64,000 nucleotides of DNA from Tragulus kanchil (Eukaryota > Chordata > Mammalia > Artiodactyla > Tragulidae): NCBI GenBank assembly GCA_022376925.1, contig JAIOJX010000001.1, positions 35,372,170 to 35,436,169 of the forward strand, in the 5' to 3' direction. Below the pieces are notes generated by a model. The model was not told where the DNA came from, did no database searches, and worked only from the letters and a program-made list of their open reading frames with translations. The stretch's first letter is position 1; every line of letters starts with the position of its first letter. Shown in pieces: positions 12,381 through 23,352 of this stretch. Made by a program: the position numbers and the translations under genes.

Positions 12381-12387
12381 TAATTTT

Positions 12388-12636
12388 GGCCTCTTTTATT
12401 GGTTCTTGATTTACTTATTTTCATCCATCTTAATTCTTTGCCTTGTGTGGACCTCCCATTGCAGTTGCCGAGCACTAGCTCTGGGTGCATGCGCTCCAGA
12501 GTGCTGGCTTATAATTGGACACACCGGTCCAGCTGCTCTGTGGCATGTGGGGTCTTCCCGTCCCAGGCAGGGATCAAACCAGTGCCCCTTGCACTGCAAG
12601 GCAGACTCTTTACCCACTGAACCACCAGCGAAGTCC
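12388..12636 (-). mobile_element. CHR-type tRNA SINE, older copy
   Basis: Same family as 294-570 but more diverged and with fewer CpGs. The head is at the right ('ccactgaaccaccagcgaag'). Frames read across it on both strands are chance. Confidence 0.8.
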
Positions 12637-12654
12637 AAGAAATAGTTTTATTAA

Positions 12655-12955
12655 AATTATTTGTTTGGGGTTGCACTGGATCTTCATTGCTGCACACGGG
12701 CTTTCTCTAGTTGCAGTGAGCAAGGGCTATTCTTAATGGCAGTGTGCAGGTTTTCATTATGATGGTTTCTTTTGTTGTGGAACACAGGTTCTAAGCACAC
12801 AGGCTTCAGTAGTTGCAGCACAAGGGCTTATTAGTTATGGTGCTCAGGCTTAGTTGCTCTGCAGCATGTAAGATCTTCCAAGACCAGGGATCGAACCCAG
12901 ATCCCCTGAACTGACAGGTGGATTCCTATCCACTGTTTTACCGAGGAAGTCCATG
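12655..12955 (-). mobile_element. CHR-1-like SINE, different body
   Basis: The head is at the right ('accgaggaagtcc', 'gatcgaacccagatcccctg'). The body follows the older CHR layout: 'ggttgcactggatcttcatt', 'ttgctctgcagcatgtaaga'. It lies directly next to the CHR element at 12388-12636. Confidence 0.7.
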
Positions 12956-13019
12956 AAACAGATTTTTAAATTCTCTGTTAATTGAGTGTCAATGCACTTA
13001 CAGGTTTTCTAATGGCAAT

Positions 13020-13300
13020 TTGATCTTATTTTTCAAAATTATAAACATATTTACAATTTGATCCATCAATTCTGTTTCTAGGAAACAATCAAGTGTACCC
13101 TGGTGTATGTCAGAATGTTTATTGAAGAGTTTCTTGTAGTAGGGGGAAAATGGGAAAAATCTAAGCACAAGTAGGGGTTAGAAATATTTATGCTATATTC
13201 ATACAATACAGTACTATGAAGCCATGTAAAAGAATGGTTGAACCTATATTTATAGATAGGAGAGGTGTTCACAAGATGATGTTACTTAAGAAAAAGATTA
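13020..13300 (+). mobile_element. Ancient L1 3' fragment
   Basis: The order of motifs ('caattctgtttctaggaaac', 'tgtttattgaaga', 'tacaatacagtactatgaag') matches the classic end of an old mammalian L1 ORF2 and 3' region. The last part is repeated at 14315 in duplication 5. Confidence 0.6.
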
Positions 13301-15430
13301 CAAAGTCAAAACAATACATATTAATTTTCTTTCAATTAAAATTTAAATATTATTAACATTGCTAAATATGCACAGAAAAAAAATAGAAAATTATGCATCA
13401 AACTGTTTATCTCTGGCTGTAGGAATTCTGGGGATCTTTTTAATTTATATTTCTGTACTAAAAAAAATTATGTTAACTTAAGCACAATTTATAATGGCAA
13501 AAAGATTTAACACAATCTAAAATACCAACAAACATGCACTGGGTGGTTCTAAATGATGAGATACTGTCGAAAATATTATTTTTCAAGTCTGCTGCTGACA
13601 TGGTATATTACTTTCAAAAATCATGCAAATACACTTTATTGTTTTCTTATATTTTTTTAATATTATCTCAGTTTGGGAAAAAAATGTATGGTGGAAGAAT
13701 GTATTTAAATATCAAATCATTATTTAGTGTTTGTTTCACTGTATTTTTCTTCTCTTTGAATCCCCCTCCCCAATTCTGAAAAGCGATAGGCCCATTGGAC
13801 TCCTTTACTCCTGGGGAAGTTGGTGGCATAGAACTGAAAACAGATGCTGTCTGCCAACAACCTCCCTTCCTGGTTTTTGTTTTCTGAAAGCCTGAGTTCC
13901 TTGGGTAGATTGTGCTGTGGGGAAGCAGGGAGGTGTTAGGGGAGAGGCGATTGAAAGGGAGAAGGAAAGCAGCCAGTTTTCCAAGACTGGGAAAAGGGCT
14001 GGAAGTTTGCAGGTCTTTTGTAACATGGAAACCCCACTCCCCGACTAGTGCCCAAAGGAGATAGGTAGCAGGTACTCAGAAAAGAACATATCCATGATAT
14101 GGTTAAGAGGATTGGACCCCAAACATCAAAACTTCCAGTCTCAGCAAAGAATCCTGGGACCAGTGTTGGCACAGAGGTAGCACAGATCCTTGCTCTCTAG
14201 AAATAATCTAAACTTGGACAGTGAACATAGCAGCAGCAATCATAGTGTCCCATTTTCTGGGCACTTTTGCATTCTGCTGAGACCTTGTAGAGGGAGAACA
14301 ACCTAAGAACAGCAACAATACAGTACTATGAAGCCATGTAAAAGAATGGTTGAACCTATATTTATAGATAGGAGAGGTGTTCACAAGATGATGTTACTTA
14401 AGAAAAAGATTACAAAGTCAAAACAATACATATTAATTTTCTTTCAATTAAAATTTAAATATTATTAACATTGCTAAATATGCACAGAAAAAAAATAGAA
14501 AATTATGCATCAAACTGTTTATCTCTGGCTGTAGGAATTCTGGGGATCTTTTTAATTTATATTTCTGTACTAAAAAAAATTATGTTAACTTAAGCACAAT
14601 TTATAATGGCAAAAAGATTTAACACAATCTAAAATACCAACAAACATGCACTGGGTGGTTCTAAATGATGAGATACTGTCGAAAATATTATTTTTCAAGT
14701 CTGCTGCTGACATGGTATATTACTTTCAAAAATCATGCAAATACACTTTATTGTTTTCTTATATTTTTTTAATATTATCTCAGTTTGGGAAAAAAATGTA
14801 TGGTGGAAGAATGTATTTAAATATCAAATCATTATTTAGTGTTTGTTTCACTGTATTTTTCTTCTCTTTGAATCCCCCTCCCCAATTCTGAAAAGCGATA
14901 GGCCCATTGGACTCCTTTACTCCTGGGGAAGTTGGTGGCATAGAACTGAAAACAGATGCTGTCTGCCAACAACCTCCCTTCCTGGTTTTTGTTTTCTGAA
15001 AGCCTGAGTTCCTTGGGTAGATTGTGCTGTGGGGAAGCAGGGAGGTGTTAGGGGAGAGGCGATTGAAAGGGAGAAGGAAAGCAGCCAGTTTTCCAAGACT
15101 GGGAAAAGGGCTGGAAGTTTGCAGGTCTTTTGTAACATGGAAACCCCACTCCCCGACTAGTGCCCAAAGGAGATAGGTAGCAGGTACTCAGAAAAGAACA
15201 TATCCATGATATGGTTAAGAGGATTGGACCCCAAACATCAAAACTTCCAGTCTCAGCAAAGAATCCTGGGACCAGTGTTGGCACAGAGGTAGCACAGATC
15301 CTTGCTCTCTAGAAATAATCTAAACTTGGACAGTGAACATAGCAGCAGCAATCATAGTGTCCCATTTTCTGGGCACTTTTGCATTCTGCTGAGACCTTGT
15401 AGAGGGAGAACAACCTAAGAACAGCAACAA
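13203..15430. repeat. Tandem duplication 5, period 1112 bp
   Basis: Bases 13203-14318 recur at 14315-15430. The frames at 13534/14646, 13805/14917 and 13936/15048 are identical pairs without family resemblance. The sequence contains no gene that I can support. Confidence 0.9.
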
Positions 15431-17536
15431 ATCAACTGCAACTGCATTTTCCACCAGTCAGGTGGAATGGAAGCTTGAAGTCAGATTTAATTTGATATTT
15501 AAAATATAAAAATGTAGCATTTCTTATCAACATAAGTTTATGGAGTAAGATTCATTCTCTTCTCCAGGGGATCTTCCCGACCCAGGGATTGAACCTGGGC
15601 CTCCTGCATTGCAGGCAGAGTCTTTACTGTGTCAGCCACCAAGGAAGCCCCCATACCAGTTACACACATTTATAGAAAACAAACCATTCTGGAAAGATAA
15701 ACACCAAAATGATAACAATGGTTATTCCTGGGTAATGAGATTATGGATATTGGTATGTTTTCCATTTTGCTCGTCTTTTAGTTTTGGGTGGATAATATAA
15801 ATACTTTTGAAGTTTTATATTCAAAATACACAAAAAATCATGTTTAGCAAAATCATGCTTATATCTTCACAGTTTATATCTGTATTTATTCTCTACATGT
15901 CCTATTTTCTGTACGGGCAGTTAACTTGACAAATTAGCCAAGATAGTAGACCTAAAAATGATGCAACCCTGATTTACACACACTACTTCACAGCCTGCTA
16001 CCCATTTCAGTTCATGTTTCCCAGAATCAGACCTGAGATAAGAATGCGACTAATAGATAGGGAAAAGCTCCCAGGGGAAACTAGGAAAGGAATGGTATGG
16101 CAGGACTGGGAAGGGAAAGAAGCCAAGGCGGGGTAAGATTTCAGGTTTTTTTTCTCATTGAAGTATAGCTGCTTTACAATGTTGTGTTGGTTTCTACTGT
16201 TAGCGAAGTCACAAAGTTGAAGGAACCCTCATCCTGAAAGGAGTGCAAAAGTGTAAATTCTGCCTTAATCTGGCCTGCCTTGAGGGAAGTTGACTGGACT
16301 TTCCTATCTCTAAATCTGTCAATCACTGCCTAGAGGGCACCCTAAGAAACATCAACTCCCAGGGTTTCCAGATCTCCATACAATCAAAGGAAGCAATTCC
16401 AGGAGTCCAGCGGCAGAAGAGACACAGGTGTCAGCTCAATCACTGCACTAGACCATCATAGTGTCCCATTTTCTGGGCACTTGCATTCTGCTGAGACCTT
16501 GTAGAGGAGAACAACCTAAGAACAGCAACAAATCAACTGCAACTGCATTTTCCACCAGTCAGGTGGAATGGAAGCTTGAAGTCAGATTTAATTTGATATT
16601 TAAAATATAAAAATGTAGCATTTCTTATCAACATAAGTTTATGGAGTAAGATTCATTCTCTTCTCCAGGGGATCTTCCCGACCCAGGGATTGAACCTGGG
16701 CCTCCTGCATTGCAGGCAGAGTCTTTACTGTGTCAGCCACCAAGGAAGCCCCCATACCAGTTACACACATTTATAGAAAACAAACCATTCTGGAAAGATA
16801 AACACCAAAATGATAACAATGGTTATTCCTGGGTAATGAGATTATGGATATTGGTATGTTTTCCATTTTGCTCGTCTTTTAGTTTTGGGTGGATAATATA
16901 AATACTTTTGAAGTTTTATATTCAAAATACACAAAAAATCATGTTTAGCAAAATCATGCTTATATCTTCACAGTTTATATCTGTATTTATTCTCTACATG
17001 TCCTATTTTCTGTACGGGCAGTTAACTTGACAAATTAGCCAAGATAGTAGACCTAAAAATGATGCAACCCTGATTTACACACACTACTTCACAGCCTGCT
17101 ACCCATTTCAGTTCATGTTTCCCAGAATCAGACCTGAGATAAGAATGCGACTAATAGATAGGGAAAAGCTCCCAGGGGAAACTAGGAAAGGAATGGTATG
17201 GCAGGACTGGGAAGGGAAAGAAGCCAAGGCGGGGTAAGATTTCAGGTTTTTTTTCTCATTGAAGTATAGCTGCTTTACAATGTTGTGTTGGTTTCTACTG
17301 TTAGCGAAGTCACAAAGTTGAAGGAACCCTCATCCTGAAAGGAGTGCAAAAGTGTAAATTCTGCCTTAATCTGGCCTGCCTTGAGGGAAGTTGACTGGAC
17401 TTTCCTATCTCTAAATCTGTCAATCACTGCCTAGAGGGCACCCTAAGAAACATCAACTCCCAGGGTTTCCAGATCTCCATACAATCAAAGGAAGCAATTC
17501 CAGGAGTCCAGCGGCAGAAGAGACACAGGTGTCAGC
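15351..17536. repeat. Tandem duplication 6, period about 1.1 kb
   Basis: Bases 15351-16435 recur at 16455-17536. The start of copy B has two homopolymer losses relative to copy A (gcacttttgc to gcacttgc; agagggag to agaggag). A 19-bp junction (16436-16454) separates the copies. The first 80 bp also occur at the end of copy A of duplication 5, so they are present three times. Confidence 0.9.
15545..15650 (-). mobile_element. Bov-tA SINE fragment
   Basis: 'ctccaggggatcttcccgac' to 'agccaccaaggaagccc' is the reverse strand of the tRNA-like head. It recurs at 16646-16751 in the duplicate. Confidence 0.8.
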
Positions 17537-17636
17537 CATTAGAAGCAGAAGTGTGCAGAAGCTGGGGACAGATGCACAGAAACAGCAAAAGTGATAAAAT
17601 GAGATTTGGGTATAGCAATAATTATATCCTCTATAG

Positions 17637-18010
17637 TACCGTTGGGGTTTTCGCCTGTCTGTTGTTTCTACCCGAAATCTTTTCTGACCCAGATGCCTAT
17701 CTGGCTTAATCCCTTTCTTTCAAATCTTTACCTAAATGTCACCTTCTCAATAAGGTCTATTTATGTCTTCCTTTTGAATTTGCAATCCTTTTCCTGACTT
17801 TTAATTTTTTAACAAGTTCCATTTTTATTCCATATTTCTTATCACCTTCTAACATATTCTTTACTGTACCTGTTATGTTTACTATTTGATGTCTGTCTTT
17901 CTCCACTACAGTGTAAGCTCCATGAGGGAACACATTTCTGTCTATTTTGTTCCCTATGAGCCTTAGCACCCGAAGCATAGCAAGCACTCAGTAAATGCTG
18001 AATGAGCTAG
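17637..18010 (+). mobile_element. Ancient LINE 3'-end relic
   Basis: It contains the widespread old mammalian motif 'gtaagctccatgaggg' followed by 'agcaagcactcagtaaatgc'. I am sure it is an old interspersed repeat but not of the family (L1M or L2). Confidence 0.55.
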
Positions 18011-19440
18011 CTTCTATCTAGGAATTTATCCTAAAGATATAGTAGACAAACTGGTAAAAGAAAAGTACTCAGTAAATACTCCTAAGTCAGTCACTGGATA
18101 AATGTGGTTTTGTTGACATCTATCAATATACCTATTATTAACTCCCTATTCTCAGTCTCAGAATAATTATTTCATGTAAAATAGGTAATGAGTTAAAAAA
18201 AAAAAAAAAGCCCACAAAATAGAGTCATGCTTAAGTCCTCTGTATACTGACTGATTGCTTTTCTGGTCTGTTTGCACCATCAATTACTAAGAGGTATATT
18301 AAAATCTCTCACTATATTGTGGATTTGTCTATCTTTCATCATACTTCTGTCAAGTTCACTTATAGCTATTTTATTAAGTGCGAACAAATTTTAAATTGTT
18401 AGTAAGTCCTGATAAATTGAACTATTTCCCTCATGAATGTCCCTCTGTATTCTCAATCATTTTTTTTCTTGAAAGTCTACTTTGATGATAGTAATATGAA
18501 GTATTTAGAATACCACGTTATAAACTTGGGTTGCAAGTTACATGAGAGCAGCGCTAGAGTCTGTGACATCCTAAAAACCTTCCATTTGTTCAGTGCCAAA
18601 GAAATTTTCCCTGGAGTGGGAAAAGTTATCCTTAACACTTAGCATTCACAGTCTTATCACGGGTTGTTACTCTTAGATTGTTAGTGTTCACCATAGGCAG
18701 ATTCTAGGCTTGGCTTCTCACCTTCGAATCTCACTACCCAATGCAAAATTTTGTTCAAGTTCACTAGCTTCGTAAATGCCATCAGGGTACAAATGGTTTT
18801 AATTACCGAGTTTTTGTTTTCACTTAGATTTTGGCCTGGTAATGCTTAAAATCTTGTCAAATCTGTGATACTTTAAAATAGAGCTTAAAAATATTTTTAA
18901 AAACATTTTTCATTGTTTTTGGTGAGATGTGGTAGTCTGAATAGTTGGGAGCAGAACTCCTTCATTTATCATCCTTTGTTATGAACTTGAAATTATAGGA
19001 CAAAGGGGAAGCCACAAGAGAAGTGCAGCAATGAAATTGCAGAAAGGAACAACAGAAACTTGTCTGAATAACAGATTTTTCTCTTGTCAGTTATAGTATC
19101 TCCCAAAGCATGATAATAAAATCTGATGTGGAAATACGTCCAAATGTATGTTAAAGACTTTGCACTTGGTGTTGGAGGTGTTGAAGAGCAAGGAGATGAT
19201 GTGTTTTAGAGATTAGGAAAATGCATTTATGAGAGAAATGTAGTAGAATTACCAGGAAATAGTCAGTACCCACTTGTCAAAATTTCAAGGGGGAATAGTT
19301 AGTAGAGTTGAGTGATTTTAGCTGGTCAGGAGCAGAAGAAGAGAGAAAGGAGAAAAAAAAAGAAAAAGAGGACAGTTGGATTTAACTAAAGTTTAGGTTT
19401 TCGCAGACATGAAGGATGGAGGCAAAAAGAGGTAAGGGAA
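18011..19440. other. Intergenic, AT-rich, no gene seen
   Basis: Only short unsupported frames are present. There is a poly(A) run at 18195-18209. I see nothing else of note. Confidence 0.5.
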
Positions 19441-19612
19441 TTAAGTGTTAGTCGCTCAGTCATATCAGATTTTTTGTGACTCCATAAACTGTAGCCCAGC
19501 AGGTTCCTCTGTCCATGGAATTCTCCAGGTAAGAGCACTGGTGTGGGTTGCCATTTCCTTCTCCAGGGGATTTCCCCGACCTGGGAATCAAACCAAGGTC
19601 ACCTGGATTTCA
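19441..19612 (-). mobile_element. Bov-A SINE
   Basis: Reverse strand of the Bov-A body: 'gttagtcgctcagtcatatc', 'ttctccaggtaagagcactg', 'ctccaggggatttccccgac'. It ends in the tRNA-like part. Confidence 0.85.
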
Positions 19613-19992
19613 GGCAGAAAAAATTAAGGATATATTCAAGTGAGTGGTTATGAATTGAGCCACAAACAAAAGCTGAGTATGAAGAATAATAAGAACAGAA
19701 AGAGGGTAATGAAACATGGTAGGGCCAATGGATTGGAGATTCCAGTGAAATTGAATAATTGTTGTTAAACTGATAGTAGAGTAAGTGACCTGGAAAGACA
19801 GAAGTGATGGTTTGATAGTGGGATTCATGAAATCAACACTCTAGAGAGGCTGTATAACTACCCATTCTGTCCTTATTGATATGACACATGGGAATAGTTA
19901 GATGATTGTAATTGAGGATAAGAATTATGGAGATGAGAAATGTTTGACAGATTGTTTGCATGAGGTTCAGGTCATGAAGAACAACAAGATTT

Positions 19993-20718
19993 TGCTCAGT
20001 CACTAAGTCGTGTCCAACTCTTTGTTACCCCATGGACTGCAGCATGCCAGGCTATCCTGTCCTTCACTATCTCCCGGAGTTTGCTCAAACTCATGTCTAT
20101 TGAGTTGATGATGCCATCCAACCATCTCATCCTCTGCAACCCCCTTCTTCTCTTGCCCTCAATCTTTCCCAACATCAGGGTCTTTTCCAATGAGTTAGCT
20201 TTTTGCATTGGGGTGATCAAAGCATTGGAGCTTCAGTTTCAGCAGCAGTCCATCTAGTGAATATTCAGGATGGATCTCCATTAGGATTGACTGATTTGAT
20301 CTTGCAGTCTAAGGGTCTTCTCCAGCACGATAATTTGAAAGCATCAATTCTTAAGTGCTCAACCTTCTTTATGATTCAACTCTCACATCCAAACATGACT
20401 GCTGGAAAAACCATGGCTTTGACTTATGTAGACCTTTGTTGGCAAAGTGATGTCTCTGATTTTTAATATGCTGTCTATGTTTGCCATAGCTTTTCATGTA
20501 AGGAGCAAACATCTTTTAATTTCATGGCTGCAGTCACTGTCCATAGTGATTTTGGAGTCCAAGAAAATAAAATCTTTGACTGTTTCCCTTTTTTCCCCAT
20601 CTATTTGCCATGAAGTTATGGGGCTGGATGCTATGATCTTAGTTTTTTGAATGTTTAAGCCAGTTTTTTCACTCTTCTATTTCACCATCATCAAGAGGTT
20701 CTTTAGTTCCTCTTATAA
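19993..20718 (-). mobile_element. BovB (RTE) LINE, 3' end, copy 1
   Basis: The minus strand encodes a decayed C-terminus of the BovB ORF2 protein, with [26 protein letters not shown] and [16 protein letters not shown]. The tail 'gtgtccaactctttgttacc' at the left end matches the sequence shared by BovB and Bov-A. ORF2 is interrupted by frameshifts and truncated at the 5' end, so the copy is inactive. BovB is the RTE-clade retroposon known for horizontal transfer between reptiles and ruminants. Confidence 0.9.
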
Positions 20719-20726
20719 CAAGATTA

Positions 20727-21365
20727 GTTGTTGTTGTTCAGCCCCCCATTGTGTTCAACTCTTTGTGACCCCTTGAACTGCAGCATGCCAGACCTCCATG
20801 TCTCTCACCATCTCTCAGAGCTTGTGCAAGTTCACATCCATTGCATCAGTGATGCCGTCCAATCATCTCATCCTCTGATGCCTACTTCTCCTTCTTCCCT
20901 TAATCTTTCTTAGCATAAGGGACATTTCCAATGAGTCATGTGTTCATATCTGATGACCAAAATACTGGAGTTTCAGCTCCAGCATCAGTCTTTCCAATAA
21001 ATATTCAGGATTGATTTCTCTTAAGATTAACTCATTTGATCTCCTTGATGTCCAAGGGTCTCTCAGGGATTTTCTCCAGCACCACAGTTCAAAGGCATCA
21101 GTTCTTTGACATTCTGCCTTCTTTACAGTCCATCTCCCACAACCGTATGTGACCACTGGGAAGACCATAGACTTTACTATACAGACCTTTGTCAGCAGAG
21201 TAATGTCTCTGCTTTTCAACACACTGTCTAGATTTGTCATAACTTTCCTGCCAAGAAGAAATCATCTTCTGATTTCATGACTGCAGTTACCATCCACAGT
21301 GATCCTGATACCCAAGAAGAGGAAATCTGTCACTACTTTCACCTTTTCCCCTTCTATTTGCCATG
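20727..21365 (-). mobile_element. BovB (RTE) LINE, 3' end, copy 2
   Basis: A second 5'-truncated BovB lies beside the first in the same orientation. The minus strand reads TKVCIVKSMVFPVVTYGC and DAFELWCWRKSLRDPWTSRR, the reverse-transcriptase C-terminal region. Divergence from copy 1 is high, so this is an independent insertion and not part of the 1.1-kb duplication pattern. Confidence 0.9.
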
Positions 21366-21384
21366 AAGTAATGGAGCCCAATGC

Positions 21385-21556
21385 AGGAGACATAAGAGAC
21401 ACGAGTTCAGTCCTTGTGTCCGGAAGATCCCCTGGAAAAGTGAATGGAAATCCACTTCAGTATTCTTGACTGGAGAATCCCATGGTCAGAGGAGCCTGGT
21501 AGGCTTCAGTCCATGGGATCAAGAAGAGTCAGACACAACTAAAGTGACTTAGCACA
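21385..21556 (+). mobile_element. Bov-tA SINE, 5'-truncated
   Basis: It runs from 'aatgcaggagacataagaga' through 'ttcttgactggagaatccca' to 'gaagagtcagacacaac'. It abuts BovB copy 2 in the opposite orientation. Confidence 0.85.
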
Positions 21557-21884
21557 TACACATATTCATTATTCATTTATTTAATAATGTACTGAGCAGC
21601 TACTATGTGATAAGAAGTTTCTCAGATGATGGGGTCAATGAGACAAAGACACAGCTGTTTGTTAATGACTTTGTCTACTAGAAGGTAGAATGTATGCTCT
21701 TTTCATGGGCAAGTAATTTGATCTAATCCATGTAGTATCAGGCCTGGTTGAATTGTCCCTAAGCCTAAAATGATGCTGTTTAACAGCAAAAATAATAGAT
21801 TTAACATCTGCCTAGTTCTTAAAAACTAAATTATATTTATAACTTATCTTTTTTAAGTACAGCTGAACTTGATTTTAAAATTTA

Positions 21885-22065
21885 AGTATACAGCTACAGT
21901 AATCAAAACAGTGTGGTATCAGTTTAAACATGGACATGCAGATCAACAGAACAAGAATAGAGGATCCAGAAAGAGACAGTTAATGAACTTTCCACAATAA
22001 AACAAACAGCATCTTATACATCTATTAAGGTGTAGACACATACACGCTTCTTGGAAGTCTAGTGG
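21885..22065 (+). mobile_element. L1 ORF2 fragment
   Basis: 'acagctacagtaatcaaaac' followed by 'agtgtggtatcagtttaaac' corresponds to the [12 protein letters not shown] region of L1 ORF2, as in the L1 near 640. Confidence 0.75.
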
Positions 22066-22087
22066 TTCTAAATAAAAGAAGCACATA

Positions 22088-22345
22088 GGCCTTCCCTGGT
22101 GGTCCAGTGGCTAAGGACACCGCCTTGCAGTACAAGGGGTGCTGGCCTCAGATAATCTTCCCTGGCCTGGGAAGATCCCATGTGCCACATGAGCGGCAGG
22201 ACCAGTGTGTCCAACTACCAAGCCGGAGCTCTGGAGTGCATGCACCCAGAGCTGGTACTCTGCGACGAGCTGGTGCCCTGGTGCTTTCCCACTGCAATGG
22301 GAGGACCACACAGGCCAAAGAACAAAAAGACAAATGAAGGAAAGA
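22088..22345 (+). mobile_element. CHR-type tRNA SINE
   Basis: The head 'ccttccctggtggtccagtg' is at the left and the body ends near 'ggaaagatcagtagaac'. A duplicated segment ('gcgacgagctggtgccctggtgc') is inserted compared with its relatives. Frames on both strands are chance. Confidence 0.8.
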
Positions 22346-22544
22346 TCAGTAGAACTTTGTATTTTCCAGATAGAAAGCAAGCCACAGTGTTAGTTAAGAG
22401 TCTGATGAGGCAGTTCTGGGTGTTGATTCTGAGAACCCAAGGTAAGAGTTCCCTTTCCCAAGATACCATTTCATCTACTATAACTTATGACATAAGAAGT
22501 TCTCATATTCTAGCAGATTAGGTTGGGACTCCAACATCTTTCTT

Positions 22545-22874
22545 TTTTTTTTTTGCAAAGATTTATTTATTTATTTATTTTGGTGGGAGTAGGGTGGGGA
22601 GGGAGGGGAGCAGGCGGGCCACTTCTATTGGTCTTTCATTTGTTCATTTTCATCCATCTTTTTTCTTTGGCCCGTGTGGGCCTCCCATCGCGGCAGCCTC
22701 TGTTGTCGCAGAGCACTGGCTCTGGGCGCATGCGCTCCAGAGCTCCAGCTCGGTAATTGGACACATCAGTCCAGCCGCTTCGCGGCACATGGGATCCTCC
22801 CAGGCCAGGGCTCGAACCAGCACCCCCTGCACTGCAAGACGGTGTCCCTACCCACTGGACCACCAGGAAAGCCC
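22545..22874 (-). mobile_element. CHR-type tRNA SINE, young-looking
   Basis: It is flanked by a 15-bp target-site duplication, tccaacatctttctt (22530-22544 and 22875-22889). The head is at the right, and the poly(T) tail followed by (attt)n is at the left. Several CpGs are retained ('ggcgcatgcgctccagagct'), which suggests a recent insertion. Confidence 0.85.
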
Positions 22875-22889
22875 TCCAACATCTTTCTT

Positions 22890-23352
22890 AATGACATTTT
22901 GATTGAATGGTCACCCAGTAAAGCAGTTTAGACTCACTCTTTAAAATAACACTAAAATAGGTGAAACGTGTTTCCTTGAATTTCAGATCCCTGGGGGCCC
23001 TGGATGGCGATGACAGAAACACTCTTCTCCGCTTAGTAGTCAGGATTGTCATGGTTACCAAATGGTTCACAAGACTCCTAAGTATACCCTGCTCTCCTAC
23101 ACGTAGAAGTATTTGCATTTCAAAGGAACCCACAGTTTCAAAATTCCCTTCAAAAAACATTTGCTTCAGTGGGCAAAATGGAATTAAGTCTGGAACAGTT
23201 GAGACTTGCAATAGCAATTTTATGTTTGCTGCAGGAATTTCAATATTAAAGGTTTTATTAGAGCTATAAGTGTATAGCTATAAAACAGACTTCCTGATAA
23301 CAAATTCAGGGTTTACACGGAACATTTGTTCAGGAGTAATGACTTTTCTTTT
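22890..23352. other. Intergenic, no gene seen
   Basis: A 102-codon frame on + (22961-23269) overlaps a 109-codon frame on -. Neither has a recognisable domain or good codon signal. The sequence looks single-copy. Confidence 0.4.
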
